A DNA stretch of 56,054 bases from Kroppenstedtia sanguinis (lineage in GTDB: Bacteria > Bacillota > Bacilli > Thermoactinomycetales > DSM-45169), in the NCBI RefSeq assembly GCF_050433445.1, contig NZ_JBNPXF010000023.1, positions 1 through 56,054 of the forward strand, written 5' to 3'. The position numbers and the translations under genes are program-made. The notes below the pieces were generated by a model that worked only from the letters and a program-made list of their open reading frames with translations, searched no databases and was not told where the DNA came from. This document shows positions 32,855-41,733 of the stretch, in pieces; position 1 is the first letter of the stretch, and each line of letters starts with the position of its first letter.

Positions 32855-33269
32855 CTGTCATCCCCTCCACAGATGATTTCATCTCGCTCCCTATATAGCG
32901 GGTGACAGAAAACTTCGATGCGAAGGTTCACCTCTGCCCACCTTTGCTCACACCCCACAATAAAAAGATTGTGAAATAATGATCATGTCGGTGCTCACAT
33001 CTCTCCACACTGACCCTCTGGCGCACCTTCTCACCATGAGTCCCACCCACTGAACACTGCAAAATCGATACCATCTTGTGATTATATTCACAAATATTTC
33101 AACAAAAAGTCATCTCTATTCTCTCAGGAAGAGGGGATTTGTCAAGCTTTTTTGATCATTATTTCACAATAATGAATCCCCGCCCTCTCGGTTCTCGTTA
33201 TCTATAACCGAAACCCACGCCAAATTCTCACGAACCATACCATCGGCCCATCACAGGAGGCTGACAAAA
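32855..33269. promoter_or_regulatory. Divergent nadCA-nifS control region with inverted operator-like repeats
   Basis: Two 18-bp sequences, ATTGTGAAATAATGATCA at 32968-32985 and its exact reverse complement at 33153-33170, flank a palindrome TTGTGATTATATTCACAA at 33076-33093. All share the half-site TTGTGA. The nadC leader also has a hairpin at 32901-32932 (GGTGA/TCACC outer stem, CTTCG/CGAAG inner stem). In Bacillus the equivalent nifS-nadB region is bound by the nicotinate-responsive repressor NadR (YrxA/NiaR), whose gene is not in this window. Confidence 0.7.
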
Positions 33270-34418
33270 ATGAAATCATTATATCTTGACCATGGGGCCA
33301 CCACCCCCTTGCGAAAAGAAGTGCAAGAATCCATGGTCCGTGCCATGATGGAGACATTCGCCAATCCCGGAAGTCTTCACGATCCGGGACAACAAGCATT
33401 TGAATTAACTGAGGAAGCCCGGCTTCAGGTGGCTCAATCCATCGGCAGCTCCCCGCGGGAAATCCTGTTTACAGGTGGAGGAAGTGAAGCCAACAATATG
33501 GCCATCCTGGGAGCAGCCCGTAAACATCGACAACGGGGGAATCATATCATCACTACCCAAGTCGAACATCCCTCTGTGTTGGAAACCTGCCGCCAACTGG
33601 AACGTGAAGGATTCTCCGTCACATTTTTGCCCGTAGACGAGTGGGGAGGTATTCGGATCAGGGATCTGGAAAGAGCCATCACTCCCACAACCATTCTTAT
33701 CTCAGTCATGGCCGCCAACAATGAGGTGGGAACCTTGCAGCCGATCCGCGAAGCTGCCTCTCTGTCAAAGGAGCGAGGCATCCTGTTTCACACTGACGCC
33801 ATACAGTTCTTTGGGAAAATTCCTGTCAATGTGCGGGAATGGGGTGTCGATCTGTTTAGCCTCAGCGGCCATAAAGTGGGAGGACCCAAGGGAACGGGGG
33901 TTCTGTTTTTACGCAAGGGGGTACGGGTGGATCCAATCCTGTTCGGAGGGGGCCAAGAGCGGGGACTTCGTCCCGGTACCTTGAATGTGCCTGGAATTGT
34001 TGGACTGGGATCCGCCTGCCGACTGGCGGCCTCCGAAGTAAACCAGACTCGGGAAACTATGGCCCGATTACGGGATCTGCTATGGAAGCGAATCTGTAAT
34101 GAGATAGGCGACACTCGTTTAAACGGGCATCCCCTTCACCGTCTCCCCAACAATCTGAATATCTCCTTTGATCGATTGGAGGGACAGGCCGTGCTTTTAG
34201 AATTGAACCGGTGGAATGTGGCGGTATCCAGTGGATCCGCCTGCAGTTCCGGAAAACAAGCACCTTCCCACGTCTTGAAAGCCATGGGGCAATCCGACGA
34301 AGCAGCCTACCAAAGTCTGCGAATCACCTGGGGACCCCAGACTACAGAAGAAGAAATCCACCTCCTGACCGAAAGATTAAAGAAGGCGGTTTCTGACCTC
34401 CGCTCCCGCCTCCCCTGA
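33270..34418 (+). CDS. nifS: Cysteine desulfurase (NifS/IscS-like), nad-linked
   Basis: A 382-residue PLP enzyme that takes sulfur from cysteine for Fe-S cluster assembly. The PLP lysine lies in SLSGHKVGGPKGTG and the catalytic cysteine in the loop SSGSACSSGKQ. The N-terminus KSLYLDHGATTPLRKEV is typical. ATG at 33270 follows AGGAGG at 8 bases. It is divergent from nadC-nadA with an inverted repeat control region, the arrangement seen in Bacillus where NifS matures the NadA cluster. The gene is not next to mnmA, so it is probably not the tRNA-thiolation desulfurase. Confidence 0.93.
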   Translation: MKSLYLDHGATTPLRKEVQESMVRAMMETFANPGSLHDPGQQAFELTEEARLQVAQSIGSSPREILFTGGGSEANNMAILGAARKHRQRGNHIITTQVEHPSVLETCRQLEREGFSVTFLPVDEWGGIRIRDLERAITPTTILISVMAANNEVGTLQPIREAASLSKERGILFHTDAIQFFGKIPVNVREWGVDLFSLSGHKVGGPKGTGVLFLRKGVRVDPILFGGGQERGLRPGTLNVPGIVGLGSACRLAASEVNQTRETMARLRDLLWKRICNEIGDTRLNGHPLHRLPNNLNISFDRLEGQAVLLELNRWNVAVSSGSACSSGKQAPSHVLKAMGQSDEAAYQSLRITWGPQTTEEEIHLLTERLKKAVSDLRSRLP

Positions 34419-34555
34419 TCCTCTTCATGAACTCTTTTACCATCAAAAATCGGGAAATATCTCACTTTCGCCAAGACAACCCTTTCGGTTTTTGTTACAC
34501 TTAGGATGGATGCGGAAAACGACGTAAGCTTTTGACGGAGGGAGGGGAACTAAAA

Positions 34556-35251
34556 GTGCCCGTCAACTTCTATCGGACCCGTAAATTTCGTAAAGTAGCT
34601 TTATTCAGCTTTGTTGGAACCTTGATGATTTCCGGATATGTGCCGGTAGCGCAGGCACCTCAGGGACATCCTTGGAGCCTCTGGGGAAAAAAAGCTGTCG
34701 GATCAACGGTGTCTGATGATCAGACCACTAAGAAACGGATCCGGCTCTCCCAAGTGGAAGACTCCGATCGTAACAAGGAGGAAACCCAGGAAAACGACAA
34801 CCAGTCCAAACTGGATTCGTTGGAAAGAAGCCATTCTGAGACCGTCCGAACTCACACGACAACTCAACAGCAAATGAGCCGTTCGGCAAAACAGGAAAAC
34901 TCAGGGAAATCCGGGACGACTCCGGTCACCCACCCTGGAAAGGAAAAGCCTGTTCCGGACGATTCAAAGCCCAGTGACGGAGACAAACCAAAGGACCCGA
35001 CCGATAACAAGCCCCAACCCAATCCCCCCGAGGAGGGAAACCCTCCTGACAATGAAAAGCCGGATCCAGAATCCCCCGGTGAAGATCCAGAACAACCCGG
35101 TGAAAATCCAGAACAACCTGGTGAAAATCCGGACCAACCCGGTGAGGATCCGGAAGAGCCCGATGAAGATCCAGAACAGGGAGACGGGGATCATTCCAAG
35201 CCTGAATGTCCTCTCAAACCGATCCTAGATGATTGGGAAAAGGTGGAATAA
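34556..35251 (+). CDS. Secreted acidic Pro-rich repeat protein
   Basis: A 231-residue exported protein. Residues 1-33 form a signal peptide (RKFRKVALFSFVGTLMISGY then PVAQA). The middle is charged and the region of about 150-220 has units such as PGENPEQPGEN and PGEDPEEPDEDPEQ, similar in style to the stalk of the protein at 15093. No LPXTG motif or second membrane helix is present; a lone cysteine lies in KPECPLKP near the end. GTG at 34556 follows GGAGGGAGGGG at 9 bases, and is preferred over the open frame start at 34532. It stands alone, with a terminator. It may be a released or wall-associated polymer-like protein; function unknown. Confidence 0.75.
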   Translation: MPVNFYRTRKFRKVALFSFVGTLMISGYVPVAQAPQGHPWSLWGKKAVGSTVSDDQTTKKRIRLSQVEDSDRNKEETQENDNQSKLDSLERSHSETVRTHTTTQQQMSRSAKQENSGKSGTTPVTHPGKEKPVPDDSKPSDGDKPKDPTDNKPQPNPPEEGNPPDNEKPDPESPGEDPEQPGENPEQPGENPDQPGEDPEEPDEDPEQGDGDHSKPECPLKPILDDWEKVE

Positions 35252-35263
35252 CTCACTCCGTCG

Positions 35264-35312
35264 TACAAAAAAGCCTCGTAAGCCCGCCTGGTTTACGGGT
35301 TTTTTTGTACGG
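35264..35312 (+). terminator. Intrinsic terminator of the acidic secreted protein
   Basis: Imperfect stem CGTAAGCCCG/CGGGTTTACG-type pairing followed by TTTTTTT on the plus strand, after the stop at 35251. Confidence 0.7.
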
Positions 35313-35353
35313 TCTATCCTGTAATTTGGATAAGATGGATATATAGATTTTTT

Positions 35354-35556
35354 CAGACGTGTTGATTAGCCATATTTTAGGAAGGAACTAAGGTCGGGAG
35401 GGTGGGAGGGTGTAGAGCCTTTGCGCTCTTTGCAAGAGATCGTAGCCGTTCCACCATCCCCGTCCCCTCAAGCCATATTTAACGTTGGGGGCAATAGGAA
35501 GAGCGAAAGGGCCATTTCGTTCCCATCATCCACTTTATAGTTAATCAACAGCCCTG
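35354..35556. mobile_element. MITE-like element with perfect 9-bp target duplication (203 bp)
   Basis: The left end CAGACGTGTTGATTAGCCA and right end AGTTAATCAACAGCCCTG are inverted repeats. The element is flanked by the direct repeat AGATTTTTT (35345-35353 and 35557-35565). The core is shared with 9658-9906 and 51312-51512. No coding capacity. It sits directly upstream of the AI-2E gene at 35584, so it may carry or displace that gene's promoter. Confidence 0.93.
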
Positions 35557-35583
35557 AGATTTTTTGAAAGGAGGCGTGCCATC

Positions 35584-36690
35584 ATGCCGCAAACGAAACC
35601 TTTTCAAATTGGATACGGAATCTTGTTGGCTTTTTTGATCATCTTTGTCGGAACGAAGATCAGCTTTATCTTTACGCCGCTGGTCGTACTGGTACAAACA
35701 CTTTTTTTTCCTTTTCTGCTTGCCGGTGTGCTATATTACCTGTTCCGACCCGTAGTCCGATTTTTTGAAAAGCGAGGAGTGGCTCGGATTTATTCCATCC
35801 TCCTCATCTACCTGCTGTTCGTCGGATTGATGATCTTAGCAGTCTTCCTGATCGGATCCCCTCTGCAGGAGCAGGTCACCAGACTGGTGGCGAACACAGA
35901 TGATCTCATTGAAAAATTGGGAAACAACTTGGTCAAATTGAAACAGAATCCCTATCTAGGCCAATATTTCGAACAGCAAAATCTGGAAAGTATGACTCAA
36001 GATATCACAGACTATCTGAGCAGCAGCGCATCTGTGATCTTCGCCAACATTGCCAATTTCATCGGAGTCCTGACCAACATCATCGTCGTTTTTGTGACGG
36101 TGCCCTTCATCCTCTTCTACTTGCTAAAAGATGGGGAAAAAGCTCCGAAACAAGTACTCCGCTTGCTTCCCTCCACCCAGCGAGCGGGGGGGAAACGGAT
36201 TCTGGATGATATGGATCAGGCGATCAGTTCCTTTATCCAGGGACAGGTATTGGTCAGTCTCTGCGTCGGGATTCTGACCTATATCGGTTATCTAATCATC
36301 GGCTTGGACTATTCTCTGATTTTGGCTCTGGTCACCACGTTAACCAATGTGATCCCCTTCATCGGGCCCCTGATGGGCGCCATTCCCGCCCTAATTGTAG
36401 GGATCATCGGCTCCCCCTGGATGGCCTTGAAAGTGCTCATCGTAATTGTAGTGGTTCAGCAACTAGACAGTAACTTCATCTCGCCTCAGGTGATGGGCAG
36501 GAGCCTCAAAATTCATCCTCTGACGATCATCCTGTTACTGCTGGTGGCGGGTAGCTTGGGAGGCTTCCTCGGCTTGCTACTGGCAGTTCCCACCTACGCA
36601 GTCCTCAAAGTGGTGGTGAGTCACACCTATCGCTTGATTCGCCTCCGAAACCGCCGCAATGGAGAGAAAAATGAACAGGAATCGGAATAA
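35584..36690 (+). CDS. AI-2E family transporter (YtvI-like)
   Basis: A 368-residue polytopic membrane protein of the AI-2E/PF01594 family, with N-terminal helices at about 10-50 and 65-90 and a C-terminal helical cluster from about 150. It contains GQVLVSLCVGILTYIGYLII, TNVIPFIGPLMGAIPALIVG and VMGRSLKIHPLTIILLLL, typical of the family. Substrate unknown. ATG at 35584 follows GAAAGGAGG at 9 bases; the ribosome-binding site lies only 14 bases past the end of the MITE-like element. Unrelated by codon use to the copy at 17487. Confidence 0.88.
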   Translation: MPQTKPFQIGYGILLAFLIIFVGTKISFIFTPLVVLVQTLFFPFLLAGVLYYLFRPVVRFFEKRGVARIYSILLIYLLFVGLMILAVFLIGSPLQEQVTRLVANTDDLIEKLGNNLVKLKQNPYLGQYFEQQNLESMTQDITDYLSSSASVIFANIANFIGVLTNIIVVFVTVPFILFYLLKDGEKAPKQVLRLLPSTQRAGGKRILDDMDQAISSFIQGQVLVSLCVGILTYIGYLIIGLDYSLILALVTTLTNVIPFIGPLMGAIPALIVGIIGSPWMALKVLIVIVVVQQLDSNFISPQVMGRSLKIHPLTIILLLLVAGSLGGFLGLLLAVPTYAVLKVVVSHTYRLIRLRNRRNGEKNEQESE

Positions 36691-36695
36691 AAAGA

Positions 36696-36726
36696 AGGAA
36701 GCCGGGTCACCCGGCTTCCTTTTTTG
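36696..36726. terminator. Intrinsic terminator after the AI-2E gene
   Basis: Stem AGGAAGCCGGG/CCCGGCTTCCT with a three-base loop, then T run. It also ends the convergent NUDIX gene. Confidence 0.92.
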
Positions 36727-36733
36727 TTCATTT

Positions 36734-37354
36734 CTATTGCCCTTGCTTTTCCAAGGCTTTAAACACCATCTGGTAGTACTCTTTGGAGTGAGGAACCAAC
36801 TCCTCCCAAGTTACTTGCCGCTCCCCATGCCTGCCAGTCACAGTTTGCGTCCCGGTGAACCCCTGAAAAAGGGCGGTGCTCCTTTTTCCCTCCATCAGTT
36901 GCACCACTTCCGACAGCTCTGCCTCAAACAGCCCCGAGACCTCAGTGGGTTGCAGGCGAAAATCTTCCCAAGATCCCCTAAAGAGGTGGAGATGGACATG
37001 ACGATACTCCCGGTCAATCCATCCCTCCCCCTGCATCTCTTCCCGGTGAACCCCGAGGTAAGTCAGCTCCTCCGCTTGTAACGAAATTCCCAACTCCTCC
37101 TCCAACTCCCGCACCCCATCCTTCCGGCTTTCTCCACTCTGGAGATGGCCAGCGGCGGTGATATCCAGCTGTTGAGGATGGGCTTTCTTGCTAGGATGAC
37201 GCAGTTGAAACAAAGGATAGATCTTTCCTTCCACGCGTCGGTACAACCAACAGTCAAAGGTATGATGCCACAGCCCTTCTTGGTGCACCCGTTCCCGATC
37301 GGCCACCCCGATCACTCTAAGATCCGGCCCCATGATATCCAGTATTTCCGCCAT
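36734..37354 (-). CDS. NUDIX hydrolase (IPP-isomerase-like)
   Basis: A 206-residue hydrolase. The Nudix box is seen as GHLQSGESRKDGVRELEEEL (one residue shorter than the standard spacing, as in the related DGxRExEEELG group). The N-terminal part, with HTFDCWLYRR and RHPSKKAHPQQLDITAAG, resembles IPP-isomerase-like NUDIX proteins that act on nucleoside diphosphate-type substrates. Specific substrate unknown. It lies 40 bases upstream of the MOSC remnant's end, but is transcribed separately or in the same leftward direction. Confidence 0.87.
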   Translation of the reverse strand: MAEILDIMGPDLRVIGVADRERVHQEGLWHHTFDCWLYRRVEGKIYPLFQLRHPSKKAHPQQLDITAAGHLQSGESRKDGVRELEEELGISLQAEELTYLGVHREEMQGEGWIDREYRHVHLHLFRGSWEDFRLQPTEVSGLFEAELSEVVQLMEGKRSTALFQGFTGTQTVTGRHGERQVTWEELVPHSKEYYQMVFKALEKQGQ

Positions 37355-37394
37355 GCATTCGCCTCCCCTTAAACATGCCCCCCGGAGTTGAAGA

Positions 37395-38047
37395 TCAGTT
37401 CATTCTCTCCAAGCGGTCCGACAAGATCCGGCGTACACTTTCAGCTAGAGTCAGGAAAGTAGCTAACTCCCGGATCCTCCCAGGATCCGAGTCTCGTTTG
37501 TGAAGGATCTCGTTCACCTGGCGGACAGTCCAGCGAGAATCGGAACATTCCACCCGTTCCATCGTCTGCCCCGCCGCCACCCTACCTTCTTTCAAGACCC
37601 GCAGGTACCAACCGCTGGTACCGGAATCCCCCACGCGCTTAGCCAATCCCTTCACTCCCCAGCGCCGATCCAACTTCCAACAGGGGATCCGGGGTTGGGA
37701 TACCTGAATCCGAGCTTCTCCCACTTGATAGATATCCCCGATGCAAACCCTATCTTCATCTTGATGGGATATCGTGAAATTTTCCCCAAAGCCACCGGGG
37801 CCGATCCCTGGCAGATCCGGTTGTCTTCTCCACATCTCATAGTGGGAGGCAGCGTAGGCCAGCACACCTTATCCGGGCCGCCATGGTGCTTGCGATCCGC
37901 TTGATCGTCTCCCTGCAGGTGGAGCTTCCCCAAGAAAACCGGTCCTTCCACCGTCTGCTTGGCAATGGCACTGATCCATTCTTTACCATCCACCGAGTAT
38001 ACCTGAGGTTTCCCCACCTGAACCGACAAGAGTCTCGCCTCTCGCAA
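37395..38047 (-). pseudogene. MOSC-domain protein (YiiM-like), frameshifted
   Basis: The first half reads SVQVGKPQVYSVDG to QADRKHHGGPDK in one frame; the second half reads LAYAASHYEMWRRQPDLPGI to the C-terminus in another. Together they make one YiiM-like MOSC protein of about 217 residues, with the conserved GGFGENF and PRIPCWKLDRR (MOSC cysteine). One base is missing near 37866-37869, just after GPDK. A sequencing error or a true frameshift cannot be told apart here. YiiM relatives take part in N-hydroxylated base analogue resistance as molybdenum enzymes. It lies 14 bases downstream of pepV, on the same strand. Confidence 0.8.
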
Positions 38048-38061
38048 ATCTCCCAGCCCCC

Positions 38062-39474
38062 TTATTTTGCCAATTCATAAATGGCCCGGGCATACAGAGC
38101 TGCTGCTTTCACCAATTCATCCACCGGAATGAACTCATCTTTTTGGTGCGCCGTCTCAGTGGTTCCTGGAAAGAGGGGCCCGAAAACCACTCCATTCTGG
38201 AGCGCCCGGGCATAAGTGGCGCCCCCGATGGCGAAGGGCTCGCCATTTTTCCCTGTCTCCTCTTCGTACACCCTGCGCAGGGTCTGTACCAGAGGAGCCT
38301 CCGGATCCACAAAATGCCCCGGCTTGTGATCCTCTTCTGAGATCAAGAGGCCGTATGCCTTGGTTTTTTCCTCCACCTGTCGACGGATCGCCTCCACATC
38401 GCCGGAGATGGGATAACGGATATTCAACTCCGCATGTTGTCCTTCACCGGGCTCATAGCGAAAGACACCACCATTCACCGTCAACCGGCCGACACGATCA
38501 TCCTCTTGCTCAATGCCCAGATGCTCGCCGAAGAAGGCATCCACCAGGAGGTCATTAATGAAAGCGACATATCGTCCTCCCGGTTCATCCAGAGAGAGTC
38601 CGTCCAGAAACCGGGCTAATCCATAGGCAGCATTCACCCCCCGATCCGGTTCGGATCCATGATGAGCCACCCCTTCCACCACCAGCATCAGGTGATCATC
38701 CGCCTCTTCGGCGTATCCCCGGATCCCATGGCTGAGTAGGTATTCCTGATACTTCTCTTTCAAGGCAAAAACATCGCCTTCCCCTTCCAGGCGGGCAGCA
38801 GCCAGTTCCGGCACCATGTTGACTCGTTGACCGGCTTCAAACCGGGTCAGTATCCACTCTCTCTCCTCGTCGGTGGCGGTCTGGACGGTTCCCGTCAGAG
38901 TCAGATCCAGCAATCCCTTTTCCGCATGGATAATGGGAAAGTCCGCATCGGGAACAAACCCTGTCTCCGGCATCGGTTCCCGCTGGAAGTAGTAGTCCAC
39001 ATCCCGCCAGTGGGTCTCCTCATCGGTGCCGAGGATGAGGCGGACCCGTTTGTTCAGTGGCAGGCCCAGCTCTTTCACCAACTTCAGTGCAAAAAAAGCA
39101 GCCATAGCCGGTCCTTTATCATCCTGAGCTCCCCGGGCATAAAACTTCCCCTCCCGAATCTCCGGCGCAAAGGGTGGCGATATCCAGCCTTCCCCTGTCG
39201 GCACCACATCGAGATGGGTCAAGATCCCAAGGGTCTCTTCCCCTTCACCATACTCCACATGGCCGGCGTAACCCTCCACATTTTTAGTGCGAAACCCCTC
39301 TTGTTCCCCCAGTTCTAACATATAGCTGAGGGCTTCAGCGATTCCTTTGCCAAAGGGGGCACCGGGTCCAGCAGTGGACTCGTCCAAGACGCTCTCAATG
39401 GAGCAGAGCTCCTTCAACCGTTCCATCATCTCTCCCTGTAGCCTGCTCATCTGTTGTTGCCAATCGATCGACAC
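38062..39474 (-). CDS. pepV: Dipeptidase PepV family (Zn-dependent)
   Basis: A 470-residue M20-family dipeptidase that releases amino acids from dipeptides in the cytoplasm. Zinc ligands are visible in GILTHLDVVPTGEGW, GAQDDKGPAMAAFFAL and GTDEETHWRDVDYYF, with a further His near the C-terminus (GTTETAHQKDEFIP). The insertion domain with HHGSEPDRGVNAAYGLARFL fits PepV. Start is GTG at 39474, 8 bases after GGAGG. Confidence 0.93.
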   Translation of the reverse strand: MSIDWQQQMSRLQGEMMERLKELCSIESVLDESTAGPGAPFGKGIAEALSYMLELGEQEGFRTKNVEGYAGHVEYGEGEETLGILTHLDVVPTGEGWISPPFAPEIREGKFYARGAQDDKGPAMAAFFALKLVKELGLPLNKRVRLILGTDEETHWRDVDYYFQREPMPETGFVPDADFPIIHAEKGLLDLTLTGTVQTATDEEREWILTRFEAGQRVNMVPELAAARLEGEGDVFALKEKYQEYLLSHGIRGYAEEADDHLMLVVEGVAHHGSEPDRGVNAAYGLARFLDGLSLDEPGGRYVAFINDLLVDAFFGEHLGIEQEDDRVGRLTVNGGVFRYEPGEGQHAELNIRYPISGDVEAIRRQVEEKTKAYGLLISEEDHKPGHFVDPEAPLVQTLRRVYEEETGKNGEPFAIGGATYARALQNGVVFGPLFPGTTETAHQKDEFIPVDELVKAAALYARAIYELAK

Positions 39475-39758
39475 TATTACATCCTCCTTTACGACTCCCC
39501 ATTCGAAACGTAAATCACTACCAGGATCTTAAAAAGTGATTCATTTCACCATGATTCCTTCATGTTATCATAATTCTTCCCATTACAATTACCGGCTGCT
39601 TCATGGATCTTCAACTCACTTTTCCATGAACCTAACAGGATATCCTTTTTTATGAAAATAGAGAAAGGAATATTGTCACAAAAAAACGAATAGAGATGGA
39701 TCAACCTTTTCCTTTCCGACCCGGTATTCATCCAGCCTTTGAAAGGAGCTGATCTCTT

Positions 39759-40664
39759 TTGCCCCATGTATGGAGTCACATCCTGTTCGGAGACCGGGTC
39801 CGGAAGCAGGCGGGATGGTCCATTTCAGACGACTTACGCACCTTTCACCTCGGCTGTCAGGGTTCTGATTTTCTCCTGTACCATAACTTTTGGCCCTGGA
39901 AGCGGGACAAATCTGTGCGTCGATTGGGCCGAGCCATTCATCAAAAGCACTGCGGACCATTCTTGATGGATCTGATCTTAGCCGCAGCGGAACATCCCGG
40001 TATGCGGGACTATGTGTCCGGATTTCTCACCCATCAGATCTTGGATCATCGTACCCATCTCTATATTCGCTATCCATCCGGAGACAAAAAATACAGCAAC
40101 CAGAAACTTGATACCATGATCGACACCTTGTTGGCCCAACACTTGGAAGGGATTCAGACTTGGAAGAGTCCAGTGGTACCCCGAATTGATATCGGAACTT
40201 CCCTTCCCCGACAATGGGTGAAAGTGTTGCAAGGAGCTGCCCAAAAACATTTCCCGCAAGAGACAATACCTGTTTTACCCCATCATTGGAATGAAAGCTA
40301 TCAAGATATGAAGCGGGCCCTTTCCCTCTTTCATGATCCGACGGGTTTCAAATGGTTGCTCACCTTGGGAGCCATCTCTCCTTTCCGTTACCGACCTGTT
40401 CGGAAGGAGATGGATTTCCTGAACGAGTCAGGTGAATGGGTCCATCCCCCTTTTTCCAAAGAAGAACATAGCTTCCTCACACTCTGGGAGTCCGCCCTTG
40501 AGGAAGGAGCCGATCTTCTCCGCTGGACCCTCGCTTTCTGGAAAGGCGAGATTGCCGAGGATACCCTGTACGATTTATTGGGAAACCTCTTTTGCGATAC
40601 AGGAAAGGAGGGTAGCTACAAAAAAGAGCGACCCGTGTTCACACCAGTGGTCCGAACTAAGTGA
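39759..40664 (+). CDS. Zinc-dependent phospholipase C-like protein
   Basis: A 301-residue protein of the PF00882 (zinc-dependent PLC) type found in Firmicutes: PHVWSHILFGDRV at the N-terminus, LGCQGSDFLLYHNFWPW, and GFLTHQILDHRTHLYI, where His and Asp resemble the metal site. No signal peptide is seen, unlike secreted PLC of Clostridium. The enzymatic substrate is unknown. Start is TTG at 39759, about 10 bases after GAAAGGAG. Confidence 0.8.
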   Translation: MPHVWSHILFGDRVRKQAGWSISDDLRTFHLGCQGSDFLLYHNFWPWKRDKSVRRLGRAIHQKHCGPFLMDLILAAAEHPGMRDYVSGFLTHQILDHRTHLYIRYPSGDKKYSNQKLDTMIDTLLAQHLEGIQTWKSPVVPRIDIGTSLPRQWVKVLQGAAQKHFPQETIPVLPHHWNESYQDMKRALSLFHDPTGFKWLLTLGAISPFRYRPVRKEMDFLNESGEWVHPPFSKEEHSFLTLWESALEEGADLLRWTLAFWKGEIAEDTLYDLLGNLFCDTGKEGSYKKERPVFTPVVRTK

Positions 40665-40737
40665 AGACCCTCCCATCGGGAGGGCCTTCGATTGCGGACA
40701 AGCGGTCTTGACAGGAGGTTGTCCAAAAACATCCGCT

Positions 40738-41733
40738 CTATTCTAAAATGCTCAACACCTGATAGATCAACCAACTCATCACAGCCGTTCCGGGAAGGGT
40801 GAAAACCCAGGCATACACAATTTTTCCAGCTACACCCCACCGAACCGATTTCACCCGTTCTGCAGCCCCCACGCCGATGATCGAGCCGGTGAGCGTATGG
40901 GTGGTGCTGACTGGAATGCCGATCTTGGAAATTGTCGCCAACAGGACCGCCGCTGCAGTTTCCGCTGCAAATCCCTGGGCAGTGTTCAGATGGTTGAGGC
41001 GCATACCCAGGGTCTTGATCACATTCCATCCGCCGAGGGCTGTTCCCAGAGCCATCGCCAGCCCAGCGGAGGCGATCACCCACAAGGGAACCCCTCCATT
41101 ATCAGGGATAAATCCTCCGGTAATCAAAGCCAGAGTAATGATTCCCATCGCTTTCTGTGCATCTGAAGTCCCATGGCTAAAAGACATAAATGAGGCCGAC
41201 AAGATCTGCAGAGGACGGAAGAGACGCTTTACCTTGGAAGGGGCGGTATTCCGAAACAGTTCCCGGATCAGCTTCATCATGAGCCATGACAAGATCGCTC
41301 CCAGGATCGGCGAAACCAGAAGAGCGACCAGGATCATCATGATCCCACTCCATTGGAGGGCGGCAAAGCCTTTAAAAGCAACAGCTGCTCCAACCAATGC
41401 CCCGATCAATCCGTGGGAAGCACTGATAGGCAAGCCCATCAGTGTCATCACTACGTTCCAGATGATTGCGGCTACCAGCGTGGCCACAATCACCAGCTGG
41501 GTGACATATTCAGGGTCAACAATCCCTTTGGCTATCGTATTCGCGACAGCCGTGGAAAAAAAAGCCCCAGCTAGGTTGAGCGTAGCAGCCAACATCAACG
41601 CCTTGAAAGGAGTGAGGGCACGGGTCCCGATCACGGTGGCGATCGCATTGGCCGAGTCGTTCCAACCGTTGGTGAAATCAAAGATCAGAGCAAGGACGAC
41701 GACCAGAACGATCAACACGGTCGGGTCAAGCAT
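40738..41733 (-). CDS. pit: Inorganic phosphate transporter, PiT family
   Basis: A 331-residue permease with about 10 membrane helices and two PiT motifs: DFTNGWNDSANAIATVIGTR at the N-terminus and GGWNVIKTLGMRLNHLN in the second half, plus SASHGLIGALVG and STTHTLTGSIIGVG. It imports phosphate, probably with H+ or as metal-phosphate. It overlaps the upstream DUF47 gene by 8 bases, the usual pair in bacteria. Confidence 0.95.
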   Translation of the reverse strand: MLDPTVLIVLVVVLALIFDFTNGWNDSANAIATVIGTRALTPFKALMLAATLNLAGAFFSTAVANTIAKGIVDPEYVTQLVIVATLVAAIIWNVVMTLMGLPISASHGLIGALVGAAVAFKGFAALQWSGIMMILVALLVSPILGAILSWLMMKLIRELFRNTAPSKVKRLFRPLQILSASFMSFSHGTSDAQKAMGIITLALITGGFIPDNGGVPLWVIASAGLAMALGTALGGWNVIKTLGMRLNHLNTAQGFAAETAAAVLLATISKIGIPVSTTHTLTGSIIGVGAAERVKSVRWGVAGKIVYAWVFTLPGTAVMSWLIYQVLSILE

